45,666 nt of DNA from Burkholderiales bacterium (GCA_026400105.1 JAPLPQ010000057.1:1-45666), one strand, 5' to 3'. Shown: positions 1 through 8,756, counted from the stretch's first letter. The notes: generated by a model not told the origin, from the letters alone. Numbers and translations: made by a program.

Positions 1-218
1 AGTTCGCGGCGTTCGAGAACGGCACCCAGGTCATCGCGCAAGCCGTGGCCAGCAGCAGCGCCTTCAGCATTGCCGGCGGTGGCGACACCCTGGCCGCGAT
101 TGCCAAGTATCAGATCACCGACGACGTCGGCTACATCAGCACCGGCGGCGGCGCCTTCCTCGAAGTGCTCGAAGGCCGTACCCTGCCGGCGTTCGAGGTG
201 CTGGCGCGCCGGGCCTGA
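1..218 (+). CDS. pgk: Phosphoglycerate kinase, C-terminal fragment (cut by window start)
   Basis: The frame is open from base 3 and ends at the TGA at 216-218, giving about 71 C-terminal residues. They contain a GGGDT stretch and a later STGGGAFLE stretch, which form the nucleotide-binding end of the C-terminal domain in phosphoglycerate kinases. The enzyme moves a phosphate between 1,3-bisphosphoglycerate and ADP in glycolysis and gluconeogenesis and is cytosolic. The N-terminal domain lies outside the window, so nothing can be said about its start or promoter. The next gene, ubiC, begins 67 bp downstream on the same strand and could be read through from it. Confidence 0.93.
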   Translation, partial: FAAFENGTQVIAQAVASSSAFSIAGGGDTLAAIAKYQITDDVGYISTGGGAFLEVLEGRTLPAFEVLARRA

Positions 219-285
219 TGGCCTGAGGTCCTGCTGCAGGGTCGTGGGGCCGGGCGCCCGGTGCCTGCAATCCTAGAATCGGGGC

Positions 286-765
286 ATGAATCCGAATCAG
301 TCATGGCTGCCGGCCTGCCGGCTGGCCGACCTCAACCCTTCGGCGCAAGCCCTGTCCTGGCTGACCGAGCGCGCTTCGCTGACCGCTCGGCTCCGGCGCC
401 ATTGGCCGGATCTGGCGGTCGAGCTGCAGGGCGAGGCCCAGGAACGGCCCTGGAGCTGCGAGCTCGAACGGCTCGGCCTGCCCGCCGACAGCCTGGCCTG
501 GGTGCGCCGCGTCACGCTGCAACAGTCCGGCCAGGCCCTGGTGCAGGCGCGCACCGTCATTCCCGCCTGGTCGCAGACGAATCCCTGGCAGGAGATCGAG
601 CGCCTGGGCTGCCGGCCGCTGGGGGAATTGCTGTTCCAGCAGACCGACCTCGAGCGCAGCGATTTCGAATTTGCCCGCACGCCCTCCGGCTGGGCGCGCC
701 GCTGCGTCTTCCGGCGCCAGGGCGCGCCGCTGCTCTTGACCGAGTATTTCCTGGCCTGGCTGTAG
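286..765 (+). CDS. ubiC: Chorismate--pyruvate lyase UbiC
   Basis: The product is 159 residues, close to the usual UbiC length. It splits chorismate into 4-hydroxybenzoate and pyruvate, the first committed step of ubiquinone synthesis, in the cytosol. Family hallmarks visible are the early WL..RASLTARLR segment, the central VQARTVIP stretch that lines the active site in this family, and the later LGELLFQ motif followed by an aromatic-rich C-terminus ending in TEYFLAWL. The ATG at 286 is preferred because the protein begins as expected for the family. The gene ends 5 bp before the convergent ankyrin gene's stop codon, so the two 3' ends almost touch. Confidence 0.9.
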   Translation: MNPNQSWLPACRLADLNPSAQALSWLTERASLTARLRRHWPDLAVELQGEAQERPWSCELERLGLPADSLAWVRRVTLQQSGQALVQARTVIPAWSQTNPWQEIERLGCRPLGELLFQQTDLERSDFEFARTPSGWARRCVFRRQGAPLLLTEYFLAWL

Positions 766-769
766 CCCG

Positions 770-1591
770 TCACAACCCGCAAGGCATCTTCACGCCACGC
801 CTGGCCAGCGCGGCGGTGAAGACGCGCCAGCCGGCAGCGATCTCGGGCAACGGGTCGCGGCCGCGTCTGCCACCTTCGGTTTCACAGAAATACTCGATTG
901 CCGTCTGACGCCGCGCGAGTGGGTTCGTTATTTCGGGCGCCGTGCCGTCGAGCAGCTTCAGGTCTATCCCCGCCTCGACCAGGTAGGCTGGGATATAGAA
1001 ATCGATGCCGTCCAACGCATAGTGCAACGCCGAGCCCGAGATCGGGTGCACATAGTTGATGTCGGCACCGCGCTCGACCAGCAGTTTGACCACCGGCAGG
1101 TTTCTGCCCATTATGGCTTCCTGCAGCAGAGACATTTTCTGGTAACGCTGGCTCGGAGGCGGAAACCAGTTCGGCCCGATCCCGTGCGCCAGCAGCACCT
1201 TGACGACTTCGGGGTCGGCGTTGTCGCGCGAAACCGCATAGTGGGGTACGTTGTTGCCATTCGACAGCATCGAGACCGGATCAGCGCCAGCCTTCAGCAG
1301 CAGCTCCATCACCTGCGGCGCATGGCGGCGCGCGCGCAGCGCGTAATGCGTCACCGTCATGCCTTCGCGTCCAACGAATTTCACGCGCGCGCCGGCTGTT
1401 ATCAGTTGCTGAATTCGGCCCAGATCGCCGTCCTGCGCGGCATTGGCAAGTTGCGCGACCTGCGGGTCGGAAAACACCTGGTCGGTCGTGATCATGGCGG
1501 CTCCGGTGGTGGGGTGCAGAAGGCTGAACAGGACTGCCAGCGGCAGCAGGTAGCGCCCGAGCTGGCGCAGCAGCTGGTGGACAGGTTTCAT
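770..1591 (-). CDS. Exported ankyrin-repeat protein, probable immunity protein for the adjacent lipase
   Basis: The product is 273 residues from the ATG at 1591; a start 13 codons upstream would run into the lipase gene. Residues 1-32 look like a Sec signal peptide: basic start, hydrophobic core LLPLAVLFSLL, then a small-residue cleavage region. The rest holds several ankyrin-type repeats, with phrases such as THYALRARR, VMELLLKAGADP, VVKVLLAHG, VVKLLVERGADIN and SALHYALD. Ankyrin repeats bind other proteins. The gene follows the lipase gene after 7 bp, and its probable ribosome site GAGG overlaps the lipase stop, so the two are translationally linked. Exported ankyrin proteins encoded right after a lipase commonly protect against it; that role is inferred here. 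The C-terminus carries a Cys-containing stretch of unknown meaning. Confidence 0.75.
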   Translation of the reverse strand: MKPVHQLLRQLGRYLLPLAVLFSLLHPTTGAAMITTDQVFSDPQVAQLANAAQDGDLGRIQQLITAGARVKFVGREGMTVTHYALRARRHAPQVMELLLKAGADPVSMLSNGNNVPHYAVSRDNADPEVVKVLLAHGIGPNWFPPPSQRYQKMSLLQEAIMGRNLPVVKLLVERGADINYVHPISGSALHYALDGIDFYIPAYLVEAGIDLKLLDGTAPEITNPLARRQTAIEYFCETEGGRRGRDPLPEIAAGWRVFTAALARRGVKMPCGL

Positions 1592-1598
1592 GGCTGCC

Positions 1599-3101
1599 TC
1601 AGGTCTTGAGTGTGGGGCCGATGTAGTCACTGGCCGGCCCAGGTTGTCCGGTACCGGCCAGCAGCCGGTTGATGTCGCCGGCCTTGCGGGTCTCCAGGCC
1701 GTGGATCACGCCGCCGATGCCGTGCTGCTGCTCGAGCGGTGTGTCGCGGCCTTCGGCCGTCTTGCTGGCGACGCCGCGCACTTGGCCGAGCGCGGGTGGC
1801 AGATACCATTTGCCGCCGCTGTAGGCCAGGTTGCGCGCCGCCTCCTGCTGCGTGACGTTGAGCAGGCGGTCCGCCAGTCCACGCGCGATCGGCTGTACCT
1901 GGTCTGGCAACAGCCCAACCGGGTCCTCGATGCCGAGCTCCTTCAAGGCCCATCGGTTGGCCTGCGCCAGCGCCTGCAGGCCCTGCGCGCCGCCATAGAC
2001 CCGCTGCTGCCACTCGCGCGAGTTCTGCAGCCCGGTCAGCGGATCACCGCCATCCGCACCCTCGGCGCGGTATTGCTCGAAACGACCAGCATGGTGTTCG
2101 AGCTCGGCTGGTGTCAAACGAACTGATTTGGGATGCAAGCCAGCCGAATTGAACATGCTGCCCTTGAGCTCACCGACCACGCCAGCGGCTTGCGCTTTGC
2201 CGCCACCGAGCGAGTGGCCAGTAACTTCGGCGCCGGGAATCCTGCGTCGTAACTGCCTGCCGAGATCGGTCGCAGCCTTGTATTGTTCGGTTTCTAGTCC
2301 GAGCGCCTGGTCGTGGTCGGTCAGGATGTCCTCTGGGTCTGCCGTCGTGCCCCGAAAGGCGACCACGGTCTTGGGGTCAAAGGGAAAATCCGGCGGGAGC
2401 GTGTAGACAACGGCCTTCGCTTTCTCTAGAAGTTCAGGGCTCAGCTTCGCCGCTCTCAATTGTTCTTCCGTCATCGCCTGCCAAGGCTCCGGCGGCTTCT
2501 TCTGCAGCGGCCCCGCCTTCGGGTCGAGCTGGGCATAGCTGTTGTCCGACAGCCGCGCCAATTCGACCGCGTGCATGTCCTCGCGCAGCCGCAGGGCCGA
2601 ATCACGCAGCGCCGGGTCCGGGCTGCGCTCGCCGTGCAGGATCAGGCGCTGGCGCTTCTCGATGCGCTGCTGGCGCGCCTGGCCTGAGCTCTGGTCCAGA
2701 CAGGGCAGGCAAGGCTGGCCAGCCAAGCGATGCGGCAGGAAGGCTCTTTGGAACTGATCGCCAGCGTCTTGCACGGCCTCGCTGATAGCCCGGTCGTACT
2801 GCCGTTTGCCGTAACGGTATGACCCGACAGCGGCGGTGCCGACAGCCCCGACAGCGGTCGCACCAACGACCCCCACCGCCCCCAGCTTGCGCGCCATCAG
2901 GACGCCCGTTTCAGCGTCGGCCAGCTTGGCCTGCAGCTGGTGTTCCCCGCTTGCTTGCAGCAGGTCGACCGCGCCGCGCGCGAGCTGCAGCGCCTTGTCC
3001 ACCGCGCTGCTGCCGATCAGCGCCAACGCGCGCGCCTGGTCGATCTGCGCCTGGCCCGCCGCCGCCAGCGAGTCATTGAGCAAGTGGCCGAAATCTGCCA
3101 T
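1599..3101 (-). CDS. Lipase/phospholipase-like protein with glycine-zipper segment, candidate secreted antibacterial effector
   Basis: The product is 500 residues, with the ATG at 3101 behind a purine-rich GGGAGAGGGA site. Residues 1-70 are Ala/Gln-rich and helical. Residues 73-95 form a Gly/Ala/Val glycine-zipper-like hydrophobic stretch that could insert into or cross a membrane. The alpha/beta-hydrolase part starts near 185. It has the class-3-lipase-like VAFRGT strand (247-252) and the nucleophile elbow GHSLGG (295-300, Ser297), followed by FNSAGLHP. This resembles the Mbeg1/DUF2974 lipase group. There is no N-terminal signal peptide, which fits delivery by a contact-dependent secretion system. 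The partner ankyrin protein follows after 7 bp. No secretion genes, VgrG or PAAR are in the window, so the delivery route is unknown. A housekeeping lipase is less likely given the zipper and the partner. Confidence 0.72.
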   Translation of the reverse strand: MADFGHLLNDSLAAAGQAQIDQARALALIGSSAVDKALQLARGAVDLLQASGEHQLQAKLADAETGVLMARKLGAVGVVGATAVGAVGTAAVGSYRYGKRQYDRAISEAVQDAGDQFQRAFLPHRLAGQPCLPCLDQSSGQARQQRIEKRQRLILHGERSPDPALRDSALRLREDMHAVELARLSDNSYAQLDPKAGPLQKKPPEPWQAMTEEQLRAAKLSPELLEKAKAVVYTLPPDFPFDPKTVVAFRGTTADPEDILTDHDQALGLETEQYKAATDLGRQLRRRIPGAEVTGHSLGGGKAQAAGVVGELKGSMFNSAGLHPKSVRLTPAELEHHAGRFEQYRAEGADGGDPLTGLQNSREWQQRVYGGAQGLQALAQANRWALKELGIEDPVGLLPDQVQPIARGLADRLLNVTQQEAARNLAYSGGKWYLPPALGQVRGVASKTAEGRDTPLEQQHGIGGVIHGLETRKAGDINRLLAGTGQPGPASDYIGPTLKT

Positions 3102-3192
3102 GCGTCCCTCTCCCTGGTATCAGGGCTGCCAGTCTAGATCCAGCACGGCAAGTAGGTAAAGCCGTCAGTAGCCAAAAATCTGCAATCTGTGA

Positions 3193-3852
3193 TCAGCTCA
3201 ATGACGCATCGCAGTCGTCGGCTGGCTCGCCGAGCCGGGAGAAATAGCTGCTCACCGGAGGCCGCTCGCGCGCCTTTCGGGCCTGGCCGACATGGCCGAT
3301 GTTGATGAAGCTCAGCGCGTCCTCGTCCGGCCCCAGGCCGAACAGCCGGCGCAGGCCGTCGTACTGCAGGGCCTTGCCACTGGTCAGCCCCGAGCCCAGC
3401 CCCATGGCGGTCGCGAGCAGCAGCATGTTCTGGATCGCGCAACCGGTCGACAGCAGGCGCTCGCTGGCCGGAATGGCAGGGTCGTCGCCGCGCAGCCGGG
3501 CGACCGCCAGCAGCAGCCAGGGCGCGCGGTAGGCCTTTTCGCGCGCCTGCTCGAGCGCGGGCTCGCTGGCTGCGCCATCGCGCTCGAGCAGCGCAGCGGC
3601 AAACACCTCGGCCAGCCGCGCGCGCTGCGACTGCGGCACCTCGATGAAGCGCCAGGGCAGCAGCTGGCCATGGTCGGGCGCAGCCGAGGCGGCGGCCAGG
3701 ATCTCGGCCTGCTGCGCCGGATCAGGCCCGGGCCCCTGCAGGCGCTTGGGCAGGGTGGTGCGGCGCTGGTGCAGCAGGACGCTGGCCCATTGCGTCGCTG
3801 CGGCGCTCTCGGCATCCGGATCGGTGCGGGGTGATTCTGATGAGGTCGACAT
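3193..3852 (-). CDS. Nitroreductase-family FMN protein (YdjA-like)
   Basis: From the ATG at 3852 the product is 219 residues. A longer frame starts 30 codons upstream but its extra residues look non-coding. The fold is recognised by the N-terminal RRTTLPKRL segment, which binds the FMN phosphate in this family, then PDHGQLLPWRFIEV, and late in the protein GCAIQNMLLLATAMGLGSGLTSG and LGPDEDALSFINIGHVG. These are typical of small single-domain nitroreductases related to YdjA. Such enzymes use NAD(P)H to reduce nitro compounds, quinones or enones, and the physiological substrate is usually unknown. It is read away from narX; the two share the upstream region 3853-4114. Confidence 0.85.
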   Translation of the reverse strand: MSTSSESPRTDPDAESAAATQWASVLLHQRRTTLPKRLQGPGPDPAQQAEILAAASAAPDHGQLLPWRFIEVPQSQRARLAEVFAAALLERDGAASEPALEQAREKAYRAPWLLLAVARLRGDDPAIPASERLLSTGCAIQNMLLLATAMGLGSGLTSGKALQYDGLRRLFGLGPDEDALSFINIGHVGQARKARERPPVSSYFSRLGEPADDCDASLS

Positions 3853-4114
3853 CCCGCTACTGTCGCTGATGCCCGCCAGCCTGGCAATCACCCATCCGGC
3901 CCGATCCAGCCCGCTCCGATCCGACCGATCAGCCGCAGGCACTTGGCCAGCCTACTCCGTAAGAACTAGGGCCGGATGCTGGCTACTCCGATTGCCGCAT
4001 CGACAGCCCAGCGGCTTAGGCTCCACAATCGAAGACCCGATAAAAACCCCGACCCGCTGCCCTGGCCCCTGCCAGGGTGACTCTTCCTCCCCTCTGACTG
4101 CAGGTTTCATTCCG

Positions 4115-5974
4115 ATGCGCTGGCGTGGCCAACTGTCTTCCAAGTTTCTGCTGCTCGGGCTGTCCCTGTTGCTGCTCGCGCTGGTGTCGATCGGCATGAC
4201 GATGTGGGTCACGCGCCAGCTCGACGGCGGCGCGGCCGCGGTCAACGAGGCCGGGCGCCTGCGCATGCAGGCCTGGCGGCTCGTGAGCGCGCGCCAGGGC
4301 GGGCGCAGCGAGGACGAAATCCAGCAGTTGGTCGCGCAGATGAATGCCAGCATCGAGCTGCTGCACCGGGGCGACAAGACGCGTCCGCTGTTCGTGCCCT
4401 GGAACGACCCTGCACGCGCCAGTTTTGCCGAACTCAGCCAGTCCTGGCAGACGCTGCAGCCCTATTGGCAGGCGGCGCCACTGGCCGATCCGCAAGCGCT
4501 CACGCAGCTGGCCGACCGCTTCGTGCGGGAAGTCGAGCGGCTGGTGTCCGCGATCGAAGGCACGATGACGCGCCTGACCGCGATCCTCAACCTGTTCCAG
4601 TTCTTCATGATGGGGCTGGCGGTGGTGGCGGCGGTCTTTACCCTCTATGTCGGCTACCTGTATGTGATAGATCCGCTGCAGCGGCTGCGCGCGGGATTGC
4701 GCCAGGTCGAGCAGGGGGACTTCGATGTCCGGCTCGACGAGCAGGCCCCCGACGAATTCGGCGAGGTCGCTGCCGGCTTCAACCACATGACCGGCCGGCT
4801 GCGCTCGCTCTACGGCGGCCTGGAAGCCAAGGTGCGCGACAAGACGCGCGATCTCGAGGCCCAGCGCGCCCGGCTCGCGGCGCTCTACGAGGTCAGCAAC
4901 TTCCTGACCGAGGCCGATACGCTCGAGGCGCTGGCGCAGGGCTTTGCACAGAAGATGCGCCGGCTGGCCAATGCCGACGCGGTCGCCGTGCGCTGGTCCG
5001 ACGAGGCCAGCCAGCGCTACCTGATGCTGGCCAGCGACTGCCTGCCGCAGGAGCTGGTCGAGGAGGAGCGCTGCCTGGTGCCGGGCACCTGTGCCTGCGG
5101 TCAGCCGATGGCCAATGCCCGCACCCGGGTCATCCCGATCATCCCGGCCGACGACATGCTGCTGGGCAACTGCGTCAAGGCCGGCTATTCCTCGCTGATC
5201 AGCGTGCCGGTCCGGCTGCAGCAGCGCGTGCTCGGCGAGCTCGACCTGTTCTATCGCGGCGAGGTCAGCCTGACGACCGAGGAGCAGGGCCTGTTCGATG
5301 CGCTGGCCGGTCACCTGGCCAATGCGGTGGAAAACCTGCGCACCGAGGCCCTGGTGCGCGAGGCCGCCGTCAGCGAGGAGCGCGCCATGCTCGCGCGCGA
5401 GCTGCACGACTCGATCGCGCAGTCGCTGGCCTTCATGAAGATCCAGCTCAGCCTGTTGCGCGCCGCCGTGCTGCGCGGCGACCGCGAGCAGATGCTGCAA
5501 AGCGTCAACGAGCTCGACGCCGGCGTCAAGGAGGGCTTGCAGGACGTGCGCGAACTGCTGGTGCATTTCCGCACCCGCGGCCACAGCGACGACATCGAGC
5601 AGGCCCTGCGCAGCACGCTCAACAAGTTCGAGCACCAGAGCGGACTCAAGGCCCATCTGGAACTCAGCGGACATGGCGTGGCGCTGCACTCGGACGTGCA
5701 ACTGCAGCTGCTGCATGTGGTGCAGGAGGCCCTGTCCAATATCCGCAAGCATGCCCAGGCCAGCGAGGTCTGGGTCAATGTGGTCAAGGGGCCGCCCTGG
5801 ACCTTCTCGGTGCGCGACAATGGCCGGGGTTTCGATGTCGCCTCGGTCAACGCCGCGGGCACCAGCTTCGGCCTGCAGATCATGCGCGAACGCGCCGCCG
5901 GCATCGGCGCCGAGGTCAGGCTGGAATCGACGCCGGGCCAGGGTACCGAGGTGGTGCTGACATTGCCCCAATGA
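4115..5974 (+). CDS. narX: Nitrate/nitrite sensor histidine kinase NarX
   Basis: The product is 619 residues from the ATG at 4115, which directly precedes the first membrane helix (10-32). A longer in-frame extension exists but overlaps the nitroreductase gene. The periplasmic part carries the P-box (43-56, VNEAGRLRMQAWRL), where nitrate and nitrite are sensed in NarX. A second helix (about 160-184) is followed by HAMP (about 185-233) and a GAF-like central module with the NarX-type Cys cluster (C309, C320, C326, C328, C353). The HisKA_3 segment has phospho-acceptor His431 in ARELHDSIAQSLA. The ATPase domain shows QEALSNIRKHAQA and DNGRGFD. The stop overlaps the narL ATG (ATGA), so kinase and regulator are coupled. 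It should drive the nar genes downstream. Confidence 0.93.
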   Translation: MRWRGQLSSKFLLLGLSLLLLALVSIGMTMWVTRQLDGGAAAVNEAGRLRMQAWRLVSARQGGRSEDEIQQLVAQMNASIELLHRGDKTRPLFVPWNDPARASFAELSQSWQTLQPYWQAAPLADPQALTQLADRFVREVERLVSAIEGTMTRLTAILNLFQFFMMGLAVVAAVFTLYVGYLYVIDPLQRLRAGLRQVEQGDFDVRLDEQAPDEFGEVAAGFNHMTGRLRSLYGGLEAKVRDKTRDLEAQRARLAALYEVSNFLTEADTLEALAQGFAQKMRRLANADAVAVRWSDEASQRYLMLASDCLPQELVEEERCLVPGTCACGQPMANARTRVIPIIPADDMLLGNCVKAGYSSLISVPVRLQQRVLGELDLFYRGEVSLTTEEQGLFDALAGHLANAVENLRTEALVREAAVSEERAMLARELHDSIAQSLAFMKIQLSLLRAAVLRGDREQMLQSVNELDAGVKEGLQDVRELLVHFRTRGHSDDIEQALRSTLNKFEHQSGLKAHLELSGHGVALHSDVQLQLLHVVQEALSNIRKHAQASEVWVNVVKGPPWTFSVRDNGRGFDVASVNAAGTSFGLQIMRERAAGIGAEVRLESTPGQGTEVVLTLPQ

Positions 5975-6690
5975 CAATGGAACCAGGGATGACACCGATA
6001 AGACTGCTGGTGGTCGACGACCACAACCTTTTTCGCCGCGGCCTGATCGCCTTGCTGGCGCAGGACAGCCGCTTCAGCGTGGCGGGCGAGGCCGCCGATG
6101 CCAGCGAGGCCCAGCGCATTGCCAGCCGGCTCCAGCCTGACGTGATCCTGCTCGACAACCACCTGCCGGGTGTCAGCGGCATCGATGCGATTGGCGGCCT
6201 GAAGGCGGCGGCGCCGCAGGCGCGCGTCGTCATGCTGACCGTCAGCGAGAACGAGGAGGACCTGGCGGCTGGCCTGCGCGCGGGCGCCGACGGCTACCTG
6301 CTCAAGACCATCGACACCGAGGAGCTGGCCAACTCGATCGCCCGCATCTGGGATGGCGACTCGGTGATCAGCCCCGAGATGATGGGCAAGCTGGTCGGCC
6401 TGCTGCGCGCCACACCCGGCCAGGCCGCGGCCGTTGCCCCGGTCGAGGTCCAGGCGCCAGCATCCGCCAGGGCCCGCGTCGCGGGCAACGACCCGATCTA
6501 CAGCCTGTCGCCGCGCGAGGGCGAGATCCTGCGCCTGATCGCGCATGGCGCCAGCAACAAGCTGATCGCGCGCGAGCTCGACATCGCCGAGACCACGGTC
6601 AAGATCCATGTCCAGCATATCCTGCGCAAGCTCGAGCTGAGCAACCGCGTGCACGCCGCGGTCTACGCGACCGAGCGCGGCTGGACCTGA
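5971..6690 (+). CDS. narL: Nitrate/nitrite response regulator NarL
   Basis: The product is 239 residues if the overlapping ATG at 5971 is used. In-frame ATGs at 5977 and 5989 are possible, and the latter would give 233. The receiver domain has D16 and D17, phospho-acceptor Asp62 (ILLDNHLPG) and the conserved Lys in YLLKT. The LuxR-type helix-turn-helix covers about 177-218 (LSPREGEILRLIAHG, then KLIARELDIAETTVKIHVQHILRKL). Between them lies an Ala/Pro/Val-rich linker of about 30 residues, longer than in E. coli NarL (216 residues). Phosphorylated by NarX, it is expected to activate narK1K2GHJI under nitrate. It is followed by the convergent hemerythrin gene with 59 bp between the stops. Confidence 0.93.
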   Translation: MTMEPGMTPIRLLVVDDHNLFRRGLIALLAQDSRFSVAGEAADASEAQRIASRLQPDVILLDNHLPGVSGIDAIGGLKAAAPQARVVMLTVSENEEDLAAGLRAGADGYLLKTIDTEELANSIARIWDGDSVISPEMMGKLVGLLRATPGQAAAVAPVEVQAPASARARVAGNDPIYSLSPREGEILRLIAHGASNKLIARELDIAETTVKIHVQHILRKLELSNRVHAAVYATERGWT

Positions 6691-6749
6691 GACCGCTGGC
6701 GCCCAGTCTGACCAGTCCAGCCAGTCGCCCCCGGCCGGATCGGTCCCGT

Positions 6750-7313
6750 TCAGTCGATCGCGCCAATCCCGCGCCGCTGCCGCATCGCCGCGCCGATGCG
6801 CCCGATGTCGGCGTCCGACAGCAGCCGCGCGGCCAGCGGCAGCAATTCGCCTTCCTCCAGCTCGATATGGCGCTGGTAGGCGCTGACGAAGCCGTTGACC
6901 TGCTCGATCGAAAGCTCGGCGGCTGGCTGCGCCTCGGCCACGGCCGCCAGCGCCTGGCGCAGCTCGCGCCATAGGCCGCCGATGCGCTGGTGATCCGCCA
7001 GCAGCGCCTGCGTCAAGGCGCGCACCCGCGGCGCTTCGGTGGCCGAATCGGCCGTGAGCGCCAGCAGGGCCGGAAACAGGTCCTGCTCCTCGTCGGCATG
7101 GTGATCCTGGGCTGCGGTATCAAAGTAGCGCATCACCGCCAGCGCCGCCTGGCGCGCTGATGGGTCGGCGCCATGCGCCTGCAGATGGGGCACCAGCCGC
7201 AGCAGGGTCTGGCATTGCTTCTCGACCCGGCCGTGGCAGGCGGCCAGCATTTCGAGCGGGGCTTCGGTGCTGGCGGACGGGCTGCTGAAGCCCGGAAATT
7301 GGTTCGTTTTCAT
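6750..7313 (-). CDS. Hemerythrin HHE-domain protein
   Basis: The product is 187 residues from the ATG at 7313; a TTG two codons earlier is also possible. It is a helical bundle with di-iron ligands visible in order: ACHGRVEKQ, then QDHHADEEQDLFP, LADHQRIGGL, and RHIELEEGELLPLA. This spacing fits hemerythrin HHE cation-binding domains, which bind oxygen or NO or repair iron-sulfur centres. It is divergent from narK1 with a 153-bp shared promoter region and convergent with narL. A role in nitric oxide or oxygen handling during nitrate respiration is likely from context but not shown. No DNA-binding or membrane segment is present. Confidence 0.85.
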   Translation of the reverse strand: MKTNQFPGFSSPSASTEAPLEMLAACHGRVEKQCQTLLRLVPHLQAHGADPSARQAALAVMRYFDTAAQDHHADEEQDLFPALLALTADSATEAPRVRALTQALLADHQRIGGLWRELRQALAAVAEAQPAAELSIEQVNGFVSAYQRHIELEEGELLPLAARLLSDADIGRIGAAMRQRRGIGAID

Positions 7314-7431
7314 CGTCAAGTTGCCTGGCGGGGTAGTTCCAAAGGAGGGGGGTAGGCCTGCTGGCCTTCATTCTTTTGCCGGCCATTCGCCGGCTGGCAG
7401 GAGGATAGCCAAGCTCCCAACCCTCTTGTAC

Positions 7432-7453
7432 ATTGATAGCAATGGTAATCAAT
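7432..7453. promoter_or_regulatory. Inverted repeat ATTGAT-N10-ATCAAT in front of narK1
   Basis: The arms ATTGAT (7432-7437) and ATCAAT (7448-7453) match FNR half-sites in sequence, but the spacing between the TTGAT and ATCAA cores is 10 instead of the 4 bases of a normal FNR box. It lies 14 bp before the chosen narK1 start, which is close for an activator. It may be two half-sites, an operator for another regulator, or chance. Two minus-strand TACCCC-like heptamers near 7330 and 7353 differ from the NarL consensus at one position each. Confidence 0.3.
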
Positions 7454-7466
7454 GGCAGGAGTTTTT

Positions 7467-8735
7467 ATGAACGGCAATCCGCAGCATAACCGGCAGGCCT
7501 GGTCGGTGCTGATCGTCAGCACCCTGGCTTTCACGGTCTGCTTCATGGTCTGGATGATGTTCGGCGTGATCGGCATTCCGATCCGCAAGATGCTGGGTCT
7601 CAACGCGACCGAGTTCGGCCTGCTGACCGCAATGCCGGTGCTGACCGGCTCGCTGGTCCGCGTGCCGCTGGGCATCTGGACCGACCGCTTCGGCGGCCGC
7701 ATCGTGATGGCCTGCCTGATGGCGCTCACGGTGCCGGCGATCTGGCTCATGAGCTACGCCACCGAATACTGGCATTTCATCGTGATCGGCCTGTTCGTCG
7801 GCCTGGCCGGCGGCGCCTTCTCGGTCGGCACGCCCTATGTGGCACGCTGGTTCCCCAAGCAGCGCCAGGGCATGGCGATGGGCGTCTACGGCGCCGGCAA
7901 CTCGGGCGCGGCGGTCAACAAGTTTGTCGCACCGGTGCTGCTGGTGGCCTTTGGCTGGGCCATCGTGCCGCAGGTCTACGCGGCGATCATGCTCGGCACG
8001 CTGGTGCTGTTCTGGCTCTTCAGCCACAGCGACCCGTCGCACCTGGTGCCGAGCCATGTCAAGTTCAGCGACCAGCTCCAGGCGCTCAAGGACCCCAAGG
8101 TGCTCAAGTACTGCCAGTACTACAGCATCGTGTTTGGCGGCTATGTCGCGCTCTCGCTCTGGATGGTGCAGTACTACGTCGGCGAATACGGCCTCGACAT
8201 CCGGATCGCCGCGCTGCTGGCGGCCTGCTTCTCGCTGCCCGGCGGCGTGCTGCGCGCGATCGGCGGCATCCTGTCCGACAAGTACGGCGCCCACAGCGTG
8301 ACCTGGTGGGTGATGTGGGTCTGCTGGATCTGCCTGTTCCTGCTGTCCTACCCGCAGACCGACTTCACGATCCTGACCGTCAACGGCCCGACCACCTTCC
8401 ACATCGGCCCCAATGTCTACGCCTTCACCGGACTGATGGCCGTGCTCGGCGTGGCCATGGCCTTCGGCAAGGCCAGCGTCTTCAAGTACATCAGCGACGA
8501 CTACCCCGGCAACATCGGCGCGATCAGCGGCATCGTCGGCCTGGCCGGCGGCATGGGCGGCTTCGTGCTGCCGATCATGTTCGGCCTGCTGATGGACCTG
8601 ACCGGCATCCGCTCGAGCGCCTTCATGCTGATGTATGGCGTGGTCTGGGTCTCGCTGATCTGGATGTACCTGACCGAAGTGCGCCAGCTGCCGCTGCTGG
8701 GTGACGCCCGCCGCAGCAGTTCCGGCCAGTCCTGA
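7467..8735 (+). CDS. narK: Nitrate/nitrite MFS transporter NarK1 type
   Basis: The product is 422 residues from the ATG at 7467. This start has a CAGGAG site six bases upstream, whereas the ATG at 7452 has none and would make that site coding. It has about 12 hydrophobic helices and belongs to the nitrate/nitrite porter branch of the major facilitator superfamily. It shows the RVPLGIWTDRFGGR loop after helix 2, a glycine-rich nitrate signature GLAGGAFSVGTPYVARWFP and a second one near IVGLAGGMGGFVLP. NarK1-type proteins are usually thought of as nitrate:proton symporters. It begins the structural nar operon and is 21 bp ahead of narK2. In some relatives, such as Paracoccus, the two are fused into one protein; here they are separate. 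Confidence 0.92.
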   Translation: MNGNPQHNRQAWSVLIVSTLAFTVCFMVWMMFGVIGIPIRKMLGLNATEFGLLTAMPVLTGSLVRVPLGIWTDRFGGRIVMACLMALTVPAIWLMSYATEYWHFIVIGLFVGLAGGAFSVGTPYVARWFPKQRQGMAMGVYGAGNSGAAVNKFVAPVLLVAFGWAIVPQVYAAIMLGTLVLFWLFSHSDPSHLVPSHVKFSDQLQALKDPKVLKYCQYYSIVFGGYVALSLWMVQYYVGEYGLDIRIAALLAACFSLPGGVLRAIGGILSDKYGAHSVTWWVMWVCWICLFLLSYPQTDFTILTVNGPTTFHIGPNVYAFTGLMAVLGVAMAFGKASVFKYISDDYPGNIGAISGIVGLAGGMGGFVLPIMFGLLMDLTGIRSSAFMLMYGVVWVSLIWMYLTEVRQLPLLGDARRSSSGQS

Positions 8736-8756
8736 GTCGAATTTTTCGAGGCAACC

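Noticed and set aside
4060-4077. Hairpin CCCTGG-CCCCTG-CCAGGG in front of narX as a terminator.
   Set aside because: No T-run follows and the stem is only 6 bp; may be chance in GC-rich DNA.
7433-7452. FNR box in front of narK1.
   Set aside because: The half-sites are right but the spacing is 10, not 4, and the position nearly overlaps the ribosome site; kept only as a low-confidence repeat.
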